64,000 bases of DNA, taken from NCBI GenBank assembly GCA_003254905.1, contig QANU01005526.1, forward strand, positions 3,887-67,886. Reading direction: 5' to 3'. The translations under genes were made by a program, and so were the position numbers. The first letter of the stretch is position 1. Every line of letters starts with the position of its first letter. Below, one piece after another: positions 10,801 through 22,448 of this stretch. Origin of the DNA: Nissolia schottii. Lineage: Eukaryota > Streptophyta > Magnoliopsida > Fabales > Fabaceae. Below the pieces are notes generated by a model, which saw nothing but the letters and a program-made list of their open reading frames with translations, had not been told where the DNA came from and did not search any database.

Positions 10801-13800
10801 AATCCTCTATGATCGCTGTCCACATTATTATTAACCTTTTGTAACCAAGGCAAGCTCGTTGAGTAACAACCAGGTGCCGATACCTTCAGTGTTTCAGCCA
10901 CTTCTTGCTCAAACTTCTCGTTGCATGTGTCACAACAACGGGTTGAAGAAGGTGCGTTCGTGCAGTTTGTGGGGCTTCTGAATTCAGAAGGTGTAGGGAA
11001 GAACCCTCCAAATGGAACAAAGGACCCCATCAAGCTGTAAAGTTATCATCATGAACAGAGAAATTTTTTTAGATCCTATAGGCACAACAAAACTCTCAGA
11101 AGCTAAAGCCTACGGGATTATTATATATACACTTAAAAAATATCCACAGAAATGGAATTGAGTTATGTTATTTTTATCTTGAAATGTGTATCTAAGAATT
11201 TCTTTTCATATTTTATTAGACCATAGATGTCCATTTGGTGTTGCTATCTTGATCCAAATAACTTTTATTTTGGTAGGATGGATCCGAATCACTCTTGAAT
11301 GTTCAATTTTATGTTTAAAAAGGGGTTAAATCATAATAAATTATATTGATATCTATGAGGTTCAATGAAATTACACTGGTATTCTTTTTATTTGCGTAAA
11401 TTACACTCACTTTCTCTAATAGGCATTTATCATCCCTACCGATAACGAAATTAGACGTCATTTTGTTATTAAGATATTTTTTCATTATGTTCTAGTATTT
11501 TCACGTTCAACAGACTTCACAACCTCTTTCCGGGTGGGACTAAGAAATCACATAAAGGAGGGTCAATCAAAAGAGGGTTATAAAATTTGTTAAATATAAA
11601 AATATGAGAGGCATAATTAACAAAAAAGAAAAATGAACACTTAACAACATCTAACTCTTCTATTATTATTATTATTATTATTATGGGAGCCTAGAGTAAT
11701 TTGCACAAATATAAGAGATGTTGGTGTAATTTTACCAAATCTCATAGGATTTCAATGTTTTTTTTAAAATAAAAAATAGAAAAACAAAAACATCACATAC
11801 ATTATAGGCACTGGGCAGTATACATTGATTTTTGGTAAAGTTACTAGGCAGTATACATAACAGGCTATTGAATTTGATGGGCTCACAATAGCGTTTGAAA
11901 ATTAGATTGATAACCCAAAAGGGAAGAGAGGCCTGGTGGTCCTCCGGTGCAGAAAATTGAAAAAAATAACATTGCACTATCACATCATTCAGCACAGCTG
12001 CACAAGAATACAGGTAGAAATAACATTTTGGTTCTGTTTGTTAAACGTTCAAGATTAACCAAAAAAAATAAAAAACAATACAGAAATGTAGGAATAGCAA
12101 AGACGTGTCTCTATATTTTTGGAGGTATAAAAACAAGTTCAAAAAGCATGTTTAAATATATCTCTTGTACTTTTTTTATGTACAAATTTAAAATAAAATT
12201 ATTTTGAGATAAAGATAATTTTAAGTTTAATGTTTTCATTTTTTTTCTTTAAATATTTTTCTATTGCCACTGTTTTTGTATTTTTTTCCAAGACTTTTAC
12301 CAAAACAATTCATCTCTAAGAATTCTATAAATGAAAATAAAAATAAAAATATAAAATCGTTATAACCAAAATTTCCTTTTCCTCCTAACTCACAAACAAA
12401 GTCATATAAGTTATTATAACCAAAATTTCATGACAGGGAATCCTCTAAGAATTCAGATTCACTTTGTGCCAGAAAGTAGTACCTTTCAGCAAATCTATTG
12501 CAACTTGCAAGGGAATAGTTTATCTATAAAAAAGAAACCAACAACAAATTGAATCAAAACCTCATCACAGTATCCTTAAGTTTATAATATGTAAATATTA
12601 CAGAAAAGCAGAATAGAGTTAAGGAAGGTAAGAATAGAGTTTAATGAAAATAGCATTGAAAGAAGGATTATCTAAGGGAAAAAAGAAACTCTACGTGAGT
12701 CTGGGACCAAAGGAGGTACTGTAAAAGTGACTGAGAAAAGTTTGGATAAGGAAGACGAGGAAAGCAATTAAAACTGGAAAGCCATACCATTTGGATCATA
12801 AAAGAACTAAGCCTCGAAACAAGAGAAGATTTTGTAGGAGTACAACACAGGCGAGAGCCAAGACTCAGAAAACCCTTCAATTTAAGACTTTGTTCATTTA
12901 TGTAGCCAATGAATGGCCTTAAAGCAACATGTCAACTTTTCCTTTACGGAACCAAAAAAAGGAAAGGGAAAAAAAAAGCCTTCCAAATCAAAACATACAT
13001 TCATAAATATTACTTACTATAATATAATATAATAATATGCATATCCCAAAACGTGCAAGACCGGACCAGACCGCATGACAAATGAAGACAAAGTAGAGAA
13101 AGCGTGAACCAATAGAAGAGTAACCAAAAGCAGAGAAAAAGAAAAACCCACCTGGAAGGCGCGGGAGAAGAAGAAGATGTAACGGTGAGGAGATGCAGAT
13201 CCCAATCCCTATCAATGGTTGGAAACAAACCCAAAAACTTGGAGTACACCTGAGAGGATCCGGCCACCCCAACCAACCAAACCACCTTCTTCCCGCAACC
13301 CTTCTCTAACAACCTCCCTAACCGCTCCACAACAAACCGGACGGCCCCAACGGAATTCCCATCCCTCACGAGAACCTCAACTTCCCCGAAACTAACAACT
13401 ACGCCAGCACCACCCACAGACTTCTCCACCTCCTCAAACCTCAACCCAATCTTCTCCTCACTCGTCACACCACTAACAAACTCGTCAATCTCCTTCTCAA
13501 CACACACAACGCTCACCCCAGGCAAAATTCCAATTGTACCCTTCTGCACGCTCTCAACGAAACTCTTGAGCGCGCCCTTCGCGTAAACTCCCATCAGCAG
13601 CGGGTTCCTCTTTTCCTTCCTTCCGAGAATCTCCACGATCCGCCTGCAAGTATGGTCCGGCCAGGTAAAAGGCAGCCCCAAACCCGGCCCATCGGGTTCG
13701 AAATTGCAGAGGAAAACCGGCCGGTTCATCTTGGAATGGAGAAACCGGTTGCTATTATTTTGAAGAGGAGGGGGCTGAAGCAACGCGAGCTTTATGTCGT

Positions 13801-14329
13801 AGCTGCGAAAACCGGCTTCGCCGAAAACCCTACTTACGATAGGGTCATCGAGTATTGAGAGGATAAAGTGTTTCAGCTCTACCTTCAGAAACGACGCCGT
13901 TTGGTTGATCGGTTGATTTTGTTGCTGCTGTTGTTGGTGGAGGATCATGAAGTGGAAGCTCTCCGGGTTGCGGCGCTGGTTTGCCTGAGATCGTTTTATC
14001 GCGGCCATGAGGGAGTTCGAGATCGGAGGTCCGTCGTCTCCGGCGGCGGAGGAGGATTTGGGAGCGGTTGGGAGGCGGTCGAGGGAGACGCCAACGGAGA
14101 GCTCGAGGGCTCGGAACTGGAGGCGCGGCGGGTGGGAGAGGGGGCTGCGGGCGGCGCGGCGGCAGGCGTCGCGGAGCGCGGCGGATGGGAGCGACAGCAG
14201 GGCGGAGATGGCGTGGAGGGAGGTCGTCTGCGCGTGGCTGCGACGACGCGCCACTGCAACAGCGTCGTCGAGCGCACGCGCCGCCTCGTCCGTCAGGCAT
14301 TGTCTCGCTGCGCTTACCGGCGTCGGCAT
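7888..14329 (-). CDS. SMXL: D53/SMXL6-7-8-type strigolactone-signalling repressor (Clp ATPase-like), three exons
   Basis: Exons on the minus strand are 14329-13152, 11034-10785 and 9675-7888. Both introns have GT-AG ends: CCAG|GTGGG with TTTACAG|CTTG, and ACG|GTGGGT with GTGCAG|ACT. The joins restore the family block SLMGSFVPFGGFF and a phase-0 join before TNEDSTSW. The product is 1071 aa. It has an N-terminal double Clp-N region (starting MPTPVSAARQCLTDEAARAL), a middle region, and a C-terminal ATPase-like domain. The ATPase-like domain has a degenerate P-loop GPDRVGKRK (701-709) and RRKT (755-758) at the degron site. The EAR motif LDLNM is at 916-920. Family members are nuclear repressors that recruit TOPLESS and are degraded via D14-MAX2 when strigolactone is present. 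Clade assignment rests on the strong N-terminal and EAR similarity. The stop TGA is at 7888-7890. Confidence 0.93.
10277..10539. mobile_element. MITE-like element in SMXL intron 2
   Basis: GTAGTGTTTGGTT at 10277 is mirrored by AACCAAACCCTAC ending at 10539, a 13-bp inverted repeat with one mismatch. The arms continue as partly matching GACA/GAGACA-rich sequence. No clear target duplication is seen. It lies wholly inside the intron between exons 2 and 3. Confidence 0.55.
11322..11765. mobile_element. MITE-like element with long imperfect inverted arms in SMXL intron 1
   Basis: The left arm (ATCTATGAGGTTCAATG, then AAATTACACTGGTAT) is mirrored on the right by CCAACATCTC-type sequence, then CTCATAGGATTTCAATG read on the other strand. 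This gives arms of about 70-80 bp. An ATT trinucleotide run lies near 11661-11685. The element is intronic and does not touch the splice sites. Confidence 0.5.
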
Positions 14330-14335
14330 CGCCGG

Positions 14336-14344
14336 CTAGCACAT
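14336..14344 (-). promoter_or_regulatory. Minimal upstream ORF (Met-Cys-stop) just before the SMXL start
   Basis: On the minus strand ATG TGC TAG occupies 14344-14336 and ends six bases before the main ATG at 14329. Its context has T at -3, which is weak, so scanning ribosomes would usually pass it. Whether the mRNA includes it depends on the transcription start. Confidence 0.45.
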
Positions 14345-15025
14345 AAAATATAAAAAAACAAATAAATATTAACTTTATGTTATAATAATAATAATAATAA
14401 TAATGGTTGTTATGTGTTGTGAATGTGGGGATTGGAGTTTATGGGAAGTGTTTGGTTTAGTTGGTTTTCAACAACACAAGCAAAAGAAGGGAGAGTGAGA
14501 TTGTGAGTGTGGCGTTGATGAAGATGTTGTTAATGTTGATATTGTTGGTGGTGTTGGGATGGGACCCTTGTGGTTTGGGTATATGGATTAAAACACATGG
14601 TGGGCATAGATTCTCTTCTCCCTAGAGGAGTGAGGGAAGAAGAAGAGGAACTTAGGAGGGTATCTCTCTTTCTATATATATATTTTTTGTTTATTTATTT
14701 ATTTTGAAGAACTTTTATGAGTGCTTGTCTTTCAGGATAGGTGAGAGTGAGAGGGGAGTGAGATGCCGTGCCCACTCAAGCGAAAGGGGTTAAGAGAGGG
14801 TCAATGTCAAGCTTTTTTTAATAGGGACCTTTTGTTCTTCTTGCTTTAGTTTTATGAATTTAATTTAATATAATATTCATTTAGATTTTTATATAAAGGT
14901 TTTCTATATAATAATAATAATAATAATAATAATCCATTTAGATTTAATGCATGCCTTTTAAAATTTTTGAAGTAATAGAGGAGCGAATCAAGGATGTGTT
15001 ACGTATATATGGTTTTAATACATTT
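14345..15025 (-). other. SMXL upstream region, no other gene
   Basis: Two ATA/TAA trinucleotide runs lie at about 14382-14404 and 14911-14933. Polypurine GA tracts and T-rich sequence are also present. No open frame of note is seen. Confidence 0.4.
14673..14683 (-). promoter_or_regulatory. Candidate TATA box of the SMXL gene
   Basis: A TATATATATAT stretch lies about 345 bp upstream of the SMXL ATG and is followed on the minus strand by GAAAGAGAGATACCC. This would give a 5' UTR of roughly 300 nt. TA runs are common in this DNA, so the call is weak. Confidence 0.3.
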
Positions 15026-15030
15026 GTATT

Positions 15031-15190
15031 CCCATAATATGGTCCATTCAAAAAAATTATGAATGTATGGGTTTCAGACATTTGAATTTTTTTATTTTTT
15101 ATTTTTTTAAAGTCTGAAATCGCCACTCCCTGTAGCGATTTCAGAAATTTACCTCATATTTTCGTAATTTCTCATTCTAACTCATATTTT
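15031..15190 (-). repeat. Dispersed repeat with CTGAAATCGC hairpin (copy 1)
   Basis: CTGAAATCGC at 15114-15123 faces GCGATTTCAG at 15135-15144, a perfect 10-bp stem with an 11-nt loop. The outer part (15031-15073) is, inverted, nearly the same as 34368-34412, which flanks a cluster of three such hairpins. The repeat thus occurs twice in the window in opposite orientation. Confidence 0.65.
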
Positions 15191-17689
15191 CAGAATTCTT
15201 CTCCCCCAAACTCACATATATGTCAAAACCCCGCGAATCAACCAGTTTATACTAAAATAATAAGATTTAATATATTAATTATGTTGAAGAATTTTATATG
15301 TAGAACAATTAAACTGAATTTTATTTTTATTTTTCTTATTTTAAAGAATTGAAAATTAAAGCCGGCAGGAGTTTTATTGTTGGCTTAAAAATTGGTTCAG
15401 TTCAGCAACCAAACAAATTTGTTCAATTTAATTTCCCATCACAAAAATTTTATCATTCTGTCTAGCCCTCTTTATTTATCAAATCAATTGTGTTCATTTT
15501 GTTTTTCTTTTCTGACGAGCAAATCATTCATTATTTGTGAGCGAAGGTGAAACTCCTGTCGTTCTCCAGTCGAAATTATATAATCTAATGATATACAAGT
15601 ATATATAATCCAACCTAATGAACATATACCTAAGTACTAAGAGGGTTAAAGATTCTGATTTAAGGCGTGGCTAGAAAACAAAGAAATTAAGTTATAAACT
15701 AGGATAAATTCTGTTGACTTTTTGTAGGGTTAATTTTTTATTTGATTTTTACGAAATCGTACCAATAAAAGTATGAAAGGGAGCGTTTGTAGGAGAAGAC
15801 TAACGTGGCCTGGGACTAGTTTGGGACTAATTTGATACAGATAATTTTTTAATAGTAAAATGCATCATAATTATGTTTTTATCCTTTTTTACTTTTTTCC
15901 TCTCAAAATTCTTTCGCGTCCTTTACTCAGATCTCATTCCGGTTCTACTTCTCTCACTCTCGTTGAATAGGATCTGCTTCTTTGATCTCCTCCCATGGTG
16001 AGGGTCGCGTCGTTGCTGTCACGTCATTGATGAAGGAGCCGGAGAGGCCAAGGCCGGTGAGATAGACGGAGGTGACGCCTTCCCTTGAACGCCTCAGATC
16101 TGGGGTTGTGGAGCCGTCAACCGCTGTCGGCTTCTTCGTTGAAAAACACAACATATGAAACACATAAGATCTGCCGTTGTGGAGTTGTTCTCTTCAACAT
16201 CAAAGAGAGTGTTGCATTTTTTCTTAATTCTTAAATATCATATTTTGTTACCTAGTAATTGGAAAGAATTTTTTTTTTTGAAGGAACAGGTTTGTAGTTG
16301 CATGAAGGAAGCAACATAGTGAATGTTGATTATTCATGTTTCAACGGAATCCTCCACTTTAATAATCTATTAATTGAAATGCGGGGGAAAAAAAAAACCC
16401 ACATGACATTGAGAGTGCGTTCTTCTGTTTATGGGTTTATAATTTTTCTGGATTTCTCTTAATAGAGTTTTGTTGAAGGCCAATGCTTATTCTAACAATG
16501 AAGGTTCACAGTGATGACATGGAGGCAGGCGNGGTGGCCGGTGCCAGGACAGGGGGACAATGGCTCTGAGTGGATGTCCAGAAGATAGATGAATGGGGAA
16601 ATTATAAAATGGTGAGGGGTAAAATGGAAACTCAATTAAAAATATTATTAGAAAATAAATATAATTTTTATGTAATTATTTTTTTGGTATAATCTTAACC
16701 ATTGATTAATTTTTTGATGATTAAGATTTAAGGACCAATTTGATCCCTAACCTAACCCAGTCTAAAGAAGTCGGAGCCATCATTGTTAACTTCCATTTAT
16801 TCGAATAACTATTAAGAGCTTTAATTGTTATGTCATCCAATCAAATCATTTCTACCATGTTTGAAAAATTAGTAGGGACTCACAGAATCGATTTTGTCAT
16901 GCTAAAAGTAAAAAAATGTCACTAATTCAACGTACCAAAATCAATTCTTTAAACTACAAACAAAATTTTTTTAATCAGATTAATGAAATAAATATCTTAC
17001 CTTCAGGAGAAAAAAAAAGGAACAATTAAATAAAGTGTAACTTAAAATTGGAAGAAAAGTTTATGGGGGGAGATGGCCATTTATTTATTTTTAGATGGAA
17101 CCATCATCATCCGAACCTTTTTACAAAAAAAAACTCGACCAATACAACCCGACATGACTAAGGTTTCTGAAGATGGCAAGGGTTTCTAATACGCGCTTCC
17201 TTAAAGTGTTTTAAGAAAAGTGAAAACACCAGTAAGTATATTGGGTCGTGTCAAGTAATAGAAGTAAAAGAAGAGTGTTGTACCCATAGAGATTTTGTCA
17301 AGCACCAATTCAATCAATCGACATGTAATTTGGACTAAACAATTTGTGATCAACAAGTTAAAATTCACTAAGACAACAATGAAAAACTACAATGAAAGTA
17401 AAGTGTGAATCACGGATAAAAAGGGTTTAGGATCAAATGGGAAAAGAAGAACTATGATAATGACTTGATTTTAACAATCCATTTCACTAATTGTTGCCTA
17501 ATCACACCTAAATATTTGTTTATCAATCAAAGCTCCTAAAACACTTTCTAACATCTCTTGCGAAAAAGTGAATTTCTAATATATTAGAGTGTGGTTTTCA
17601 AAGGAGATTGTGGTTTCCAAAGGAGGGATCATAGGTATCAACATCAGTGCTTAACCTCAGTGGTATAAACGTTGTCATAAAATATGCAT
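15191..17689. other. Intergenic, unassigned; one ambiguous base at 16532
   Basis: This is mostly AT-rich sequence without recognisable proteins. The 15940-16200 stretch is richer in GC and is open on the minus strand for 69 codons, but I do not recognise it. A single N interrupts the sequence at 16532. I see nothing that can be named. Confidence 0.35.
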
Positions 17690-18314
17690 ATACACATACA
17701 TCATGCTTAACCTTTATGCAAATAAACAATAGTCCCATGAGTTTTTAAGAAGATCTTCATGACTTTCTAAAATCCTTTTGCAAACATTTTCCTAAAGAAC
17801 TTTGTGAGTATTTTGATAAATAACATCATAACTGTTCAAAAATATAAATCTGCTTTCCTGGGATTTTATGCTTAAAATCATGAAATATGTATAATTTCAA
17901 AAATAAATACAAGACTTGAAAATAGGTCGTGAGAACTACTACTCACCTAGAATGACTAACTATCATTACTCGCGAGCTCGATAGGAACTCAAATGACACT
18001 GCCAACTGACTCAGAACATTGATATTAGAAGTTCCTAGAATTTACACCCTATGTGGAGACACTGCTTCCCAACAAACAAAATATTAACTAGAGCAAAATT
18101 GCACACTAGAAGTGGAACCTTCAAAGCTCTTGAGTGAATTAGCAAGTCTGAACACTCTAGAAAGGGTTTTATTTATAAAGGGAGCACAACACTCCCTCTA
18201 ATGTGCTGAGTTGGTGTGGGACTCAACCTGCACATTACTATAGCGGTCCACACACTTTGCACAACTATAGTGGTCTTCATCGCTATAGTGGTCACCCGAA
18301 AGTAGGTCATCACA
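17690..18314 (-). mobile_element. Truncated 3' LTR of a non-autonomous LTR retroelement
   Basis: This stretch is a diverged copy of 21480-22003, including the phrases ATGCAAATAAACAATAGTCCC and AACTAGAGCAAAA and the CTATAGCGG words. Read on the minus strand it begins TGTGATGACC at 18314, as the other LTR does at 22003. Similarity stops near 17650, so the 3' end of this LTR is lost. Confidence 0.65.
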
Positions 18315-18469
18315 ATCTTACACTCTTAAGAGTATTGGTCCCCAAAATTCAACGGAACTCCATGCTTCCATTGTGCTACTCTAACTTTCCTTAAATCATC
18401 CTTATAACTACTAATTTGAATTCCTAATATATGCTTACTAGGCGTGAGGACAAGGAGTGAAAGGAGACA

Positions 18470-20045
18470 TGCTGAAAGCCAAATTCACATGTTTGTTCAA
18501 GGCTTTTGTCGGAAGCCTATTTGCACTTTCCAGTTGAAAGCTTAATTTGAACTCTCAGTTGTTTAAAAATAATATATCCTTCTTTACGGCTTTCAGATCC
18601 ACAAGGGATCCAATTGCAGTATAGTCAGGTATAGTCGAATCCACAGGGAGTTGCAAAAATATCTTTCCTGAGTTTAGTTAAATTAAACAATGAAGTGAAG
18701 GATTTGGTAAATTGTTTGATAGTTTAAATAAGCAAATAAACAACATAAAAGTAAATAGGCAACAAATCAGAGGTAGATCCGGAAGCTTATTGGGAATTGA
18801 ATCATATCATAGTTTCATGCATCCAGTTACTTATTATACAGAATTATCATTTCATTGATTGCCCGCCACCAGTTCTTAACTTGTTCATCGCTTTCGCGCA
18901 TGAAAAGATCATAGGTTTCCTTTGTTAAACTGTCACTTTCGCACACAAGCTTAACAAAGTACGCCAGCGTTATTCCAGATGTTAAAACGGCTAATCCTTT
19001 ATTCCAGTTACGGTAACAAGAATGAGATGAAATGATTTAGATCCGACTCTAATGATTGTAACTTTCGTTCACAACGTTCAAGTTTAGAATCTAGCTTAGC
19101 ATAGTAATATTGGTCTTAACTTGGTTTACAACTTAATTAGTATAACTTTCGTTCATACAAATAAGTCTCAAATCAAGAATCAAAACACTAAACAAAAGCT
19201 AGCATTAAGCATAAAATCATTCAAGCGAATCATAGAAAACTGTTAGATTCATATGCAAAAGTACATGGATACAGTCATACTACAATATTCATCAGAAGCC
19301 CAACAACAAGAGGATTAGAAATCCATTTTACAAGAGAATCTCAGAGGCAAGGTTTGGACGCTTACCATGACACGTTATCACGCTATCATGACAGCGGCTC
19401 GCCCAGCTTCCTCGATCTCCTGGCTCCTTCACCAGCCTCCTTTTTGTTGCTAAACTAAAATAGGCTTTAAAGTGTAAAAGAATGGAGTGTTTTGTGGGGG
19501 AAGAAGGTGTATGGAAGATTTCTTCAAGAGTGTCTCGGCCCTCCTATTTATAGGCAAAGTTTGAGGGTCACTAGCGGCAAGGCATTATCGCTGAGCGGTG
19601 TAATCATTTCACGCGGTTACAGGCTGTCGTAATAAATGCATCGGCAGCTTTGCAGGGGCGGCGCCGACTTTGTCAGGGCGGCGCCGCAATCCAGGTTGGC
19701 TCCAGCTGGCGTATTAAATGCGGCGGCTGCAAGTTGCTCCGGTGGCAGGATCGCTGAGCGGCCAAGGTACACCGCTCAACGGCTGTTTGTCCTGTTGTGC
19801 GCTGAGCGAGGCTTGGTCACTGCTGAGCGGTCTTCACGCCTGATTTCTTCTTTTAAGCTCTTTTACCTATTTTTTCCTTTTCTCCATTCTTTTGGGATTA
19901 TTCTTCATTTAATTATGCTTGCATCCGTCTTTCAAAATATATTGAAATCCTACAAAAGAGGGAAATTAAGTTAGATGTTCGTTAAAACATAAGCGAATAA
20001 GTGCCTTTTTAATAGTCGAAAATTGTGTAAATTAGGCACTTATCA
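18470..20045 (-). mobile_element. Solo Tat/Ogre-type LTR with perfect 5-bp target duplication
   Basis: On the plus strand the segment starts TGCTGAAAGCC and ends CACTTATCA; read on the minus strand it starts TGATAAGTGCC. It is flanked by AGACA at 18465-18469 and AGACA at 20046-20050. A diverged copy lies at 50752-52211, which sits next to a polypurine tract. No primer-binding site or polypurine tract borders this copy, so it is a solo LTR left by recombination. It sits inside the short internal region of the 17690-22003 element. Confidence 0.8.
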
Positions 20046-20226
20046 AGACATAATTGACTCTAACATGCTTACTTGGCTCTAGACATGACTGACTCCTCTA
20101 AGTTATTCTAAACATGCCATAATTTACATCCTATAGGCCTTAGGTAACATCATAACTTGTATAAATGGGGCACCTACCATTTACACAATCATAACCTTAC
20201 TTAAGGACACACAAGGGAAATTTGTT

Positions 20227-20238
20227 GCTTTGATACCA
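20227..20238 (-). other. Primer-binding site (initiator tRNA-Met type)
   Basis: The minus strand reads TGGTATCAAAGC, the usual plant retroelement primer site complementary to initiator tRNA-Met. It is separated by GT from the ...TGTGACA end of the LTR at 20241. It fixes the element's orientation as minus. Confidence 0.75.
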
Positions 20239-20240
20239 AC

Positions 20241-22003
20241 TGTCACAACCCAAAATTTGTGACCAACATGCAAGAGACTAGTTTCCTTACGGATACCTCT
20301 TAGGAACGCTTTTCACAAAACATGCTTTTTAATTTATAAAAACATAACTAAAATAAAATAAATTGTTACAACTTTTCCTTTAAAACATAATTATACATGT
20401 TAAAATATGCGACATAGTCCAAAAATCTTGCCTATGTACAAAACTGGAGCATTCTAGACACTGAAATGATTATAAAATAAACTCTAACAGAACTCCTATT
20501 GAAAGCTTCACGGCAAGGTGATTGCTTACTCAAGAACCTTGATGTCACTGCAACTGAACATGACCTCGATGAACTGCTTCTACATCTCAACCTGTAAGTA
20601 GAAAGGGGAGGTGAGAGGTGAAAACTCTGGGGGGAGCCTCAGTGAACGGCAGACCCCATAAGAACATGGGACAACTATATGACATGAGCACTCATATGCA
20701 ATCCGTAGGTAACATCATGGCATAAAACTAGAAACCATGATGCATAATAATTCCACACAATATATACTTCATACTTTCATAATAAAAGTGTAAACTGTTG
20801 ATTATAATAAATCTCTTTAACCTAGGGAGGTATCTAGGCAGACAGATCACAAGCATTACAGTCTAGCTTAACTGACTACCCAAGTACCCAGGTCCCAATA
20901 ACTTATGATATTTATTTATCTGACTTTTTAGATCCTGATAACTGAACTAATTATACAGTGCTATACCAAGGGTCAATATAGGTTGTTGCTAATATGCAAT
21001 ACAATTCTAAATCTGGTTCCCATAAAACATTTATAAAACCTGTGACAAACATCTGAACATATATCTAAAATATCTTAACTGACTGTAAAGCTTTCGTAAC
21101 CATAAATGTGGTCATAAAACATGCGTATACACATAAATTGCATCACAATTATCTCAGTTGGTGTTAAATCACCTGTTTTTGGAACATACTCTGCACTCTC
21201 CAAGATTGTTAAGAGTTTGAGTGGATGAAGTTTTCTGGATCATGTTCTGAAGCTATGTTGTTCTGTCTATTTTTATTGGCCATACCCTATGTTGAGTCAT
21301 TTTCTTCTTCTTTTATTTCCATGGCTTCCATATTTTGTTACTATTGTTTGTGGTTATTTTGGTTACTAGTTACTCTATCACAAGAAAGTTTTTGAAGTAT
21401 CGGCAGTGGTATCGATAAATTATCGGTAGAGAAAAAATTAAGATTGTGTAAGGAGTGATAAAAGAATTTAATAAAAATATATACACATACACCATCCTTT
21501 ACCTTTATGCAAATAAACAGTAGTCCCATAAGTTTTCAAAAAGATTTTCATGACTTTCTAAAATTCTTTCACAAACATTTTTCGAAAGAACTTCGTAAAT
21601 ATTTTCATAAATAACATTAACAACTGCTCAAAATTGTAAATCTACTTTCCTAAGGTTTCATGCTTAAAATCATGAAATATGCATTATTTCTAAAATAAAT
21701 ACACGGCTTGAAAATAGATAATGAGAACTACCACTCACCTGGCGAGCCTGGTAGGAACTTGAACGACACTATTGCTCCTAGCATTGACACTCTATGTAGA
21801 GGCACTACTTCCCCACAAAAATATATTAACTAGAGCAAAAGTCCACACTAGAATTGGAACCTTCAAAGCTCTTGACTGTTTATAGGGGAATCTCAACACC
21901 CCATCTAATGTGTTGAGTCGATGTGGGACCCAACCTCCACACTGCTATAGCAATCCACATGCTCTACACCGCTATAGCGGTAACCTGAAAGTGGGTCATC
22001 ACA
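20241..22003 (-). mobile_element. 5' LTR of a non-autonomous LTR retroelement, with a 344-bp insertion
   Basis: The plus strand runs from TGTCACAACCC (20241) to GGTCATCACA (22003), so the LTR has TG...CA ends and abuts a primer-binding site. Its right third matches 17690-18314. After removing the later insertion at 21136-21479 the LTR is about 1.4 kb. Internal DNA up to the other LTR is only about 330 bp once the nested solo LTR is excluded. The element therefore has no coding region and would have relied on proteins from other elements. Confidence 0.65.
21136..21479. mobile_element. 344-bp insertion in the LTR flanked by a 10-bp direct repeat
   Basis: TATACACATA occurs at 21126-21135 and again at 21480-21489. 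The two parts outside align continuously to the other LTR copy, so the segment between is an insertion. It has no inverted terminal repeats and ends in an A-rich tract. A short non-LTR or SINE-like insertion is more likely than a DNA transposon. Confidence 0.6.
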
Positions 22004-22141
22004 CATCTGCTGTCATTTTTTTTTCATCCAAAGATCCACCAAAATTACAAAAATACATTGGTAACATTGTATATCTGTTGAAAATTCTGCCGGAATAAGG
22101 TGTTTTTCTTGTAGAGGTCATAGCATCTCCCATGACAAATT

Positions 22142-22448
22142 TAAATAAAGTTAATATTAATTATAATATTAATTATAATATTAATTAATACTAATTAAAA
22201 TATTAACTATTTTAAATATAACAAAGTTTTAAATGATATTAACTTATTGAATTGTGTCCATATTTTAGAAAAATATTATTTTAATGTTATATGTATTAAA
22301 ATTATTTAGTTAAAAATATTCTATTTTAAAATCAAGCTGGGGTTTTATGATACTATTTAAAAACTTATTTTATAGTAACTAAATAGTGTTAAAAATATTA
22401 CTTACCAATTATTGAAACCTTAACTCCGAGAATATATATATATATATA
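22142..22448. other. Very AT-rich sequence before the gap
   Basis: Repeated TTAATATTAATTATAATATT words are followed by a short TA run at the gap edge. No gene is seen. Confidence 0.5.

Noticed and set aside
13845..14353. Long Arg/Pro-rich frames on both strands over SMXL exon 1
   Set aside because: They arise from the GC-rich Clp-N coding sequence in other frames.
15954..16163. 69-codon minus-strand frame in a GC-richer stretch
   Set aside because: No recognisable motif and no supporting start or neighbour; left unassigned.
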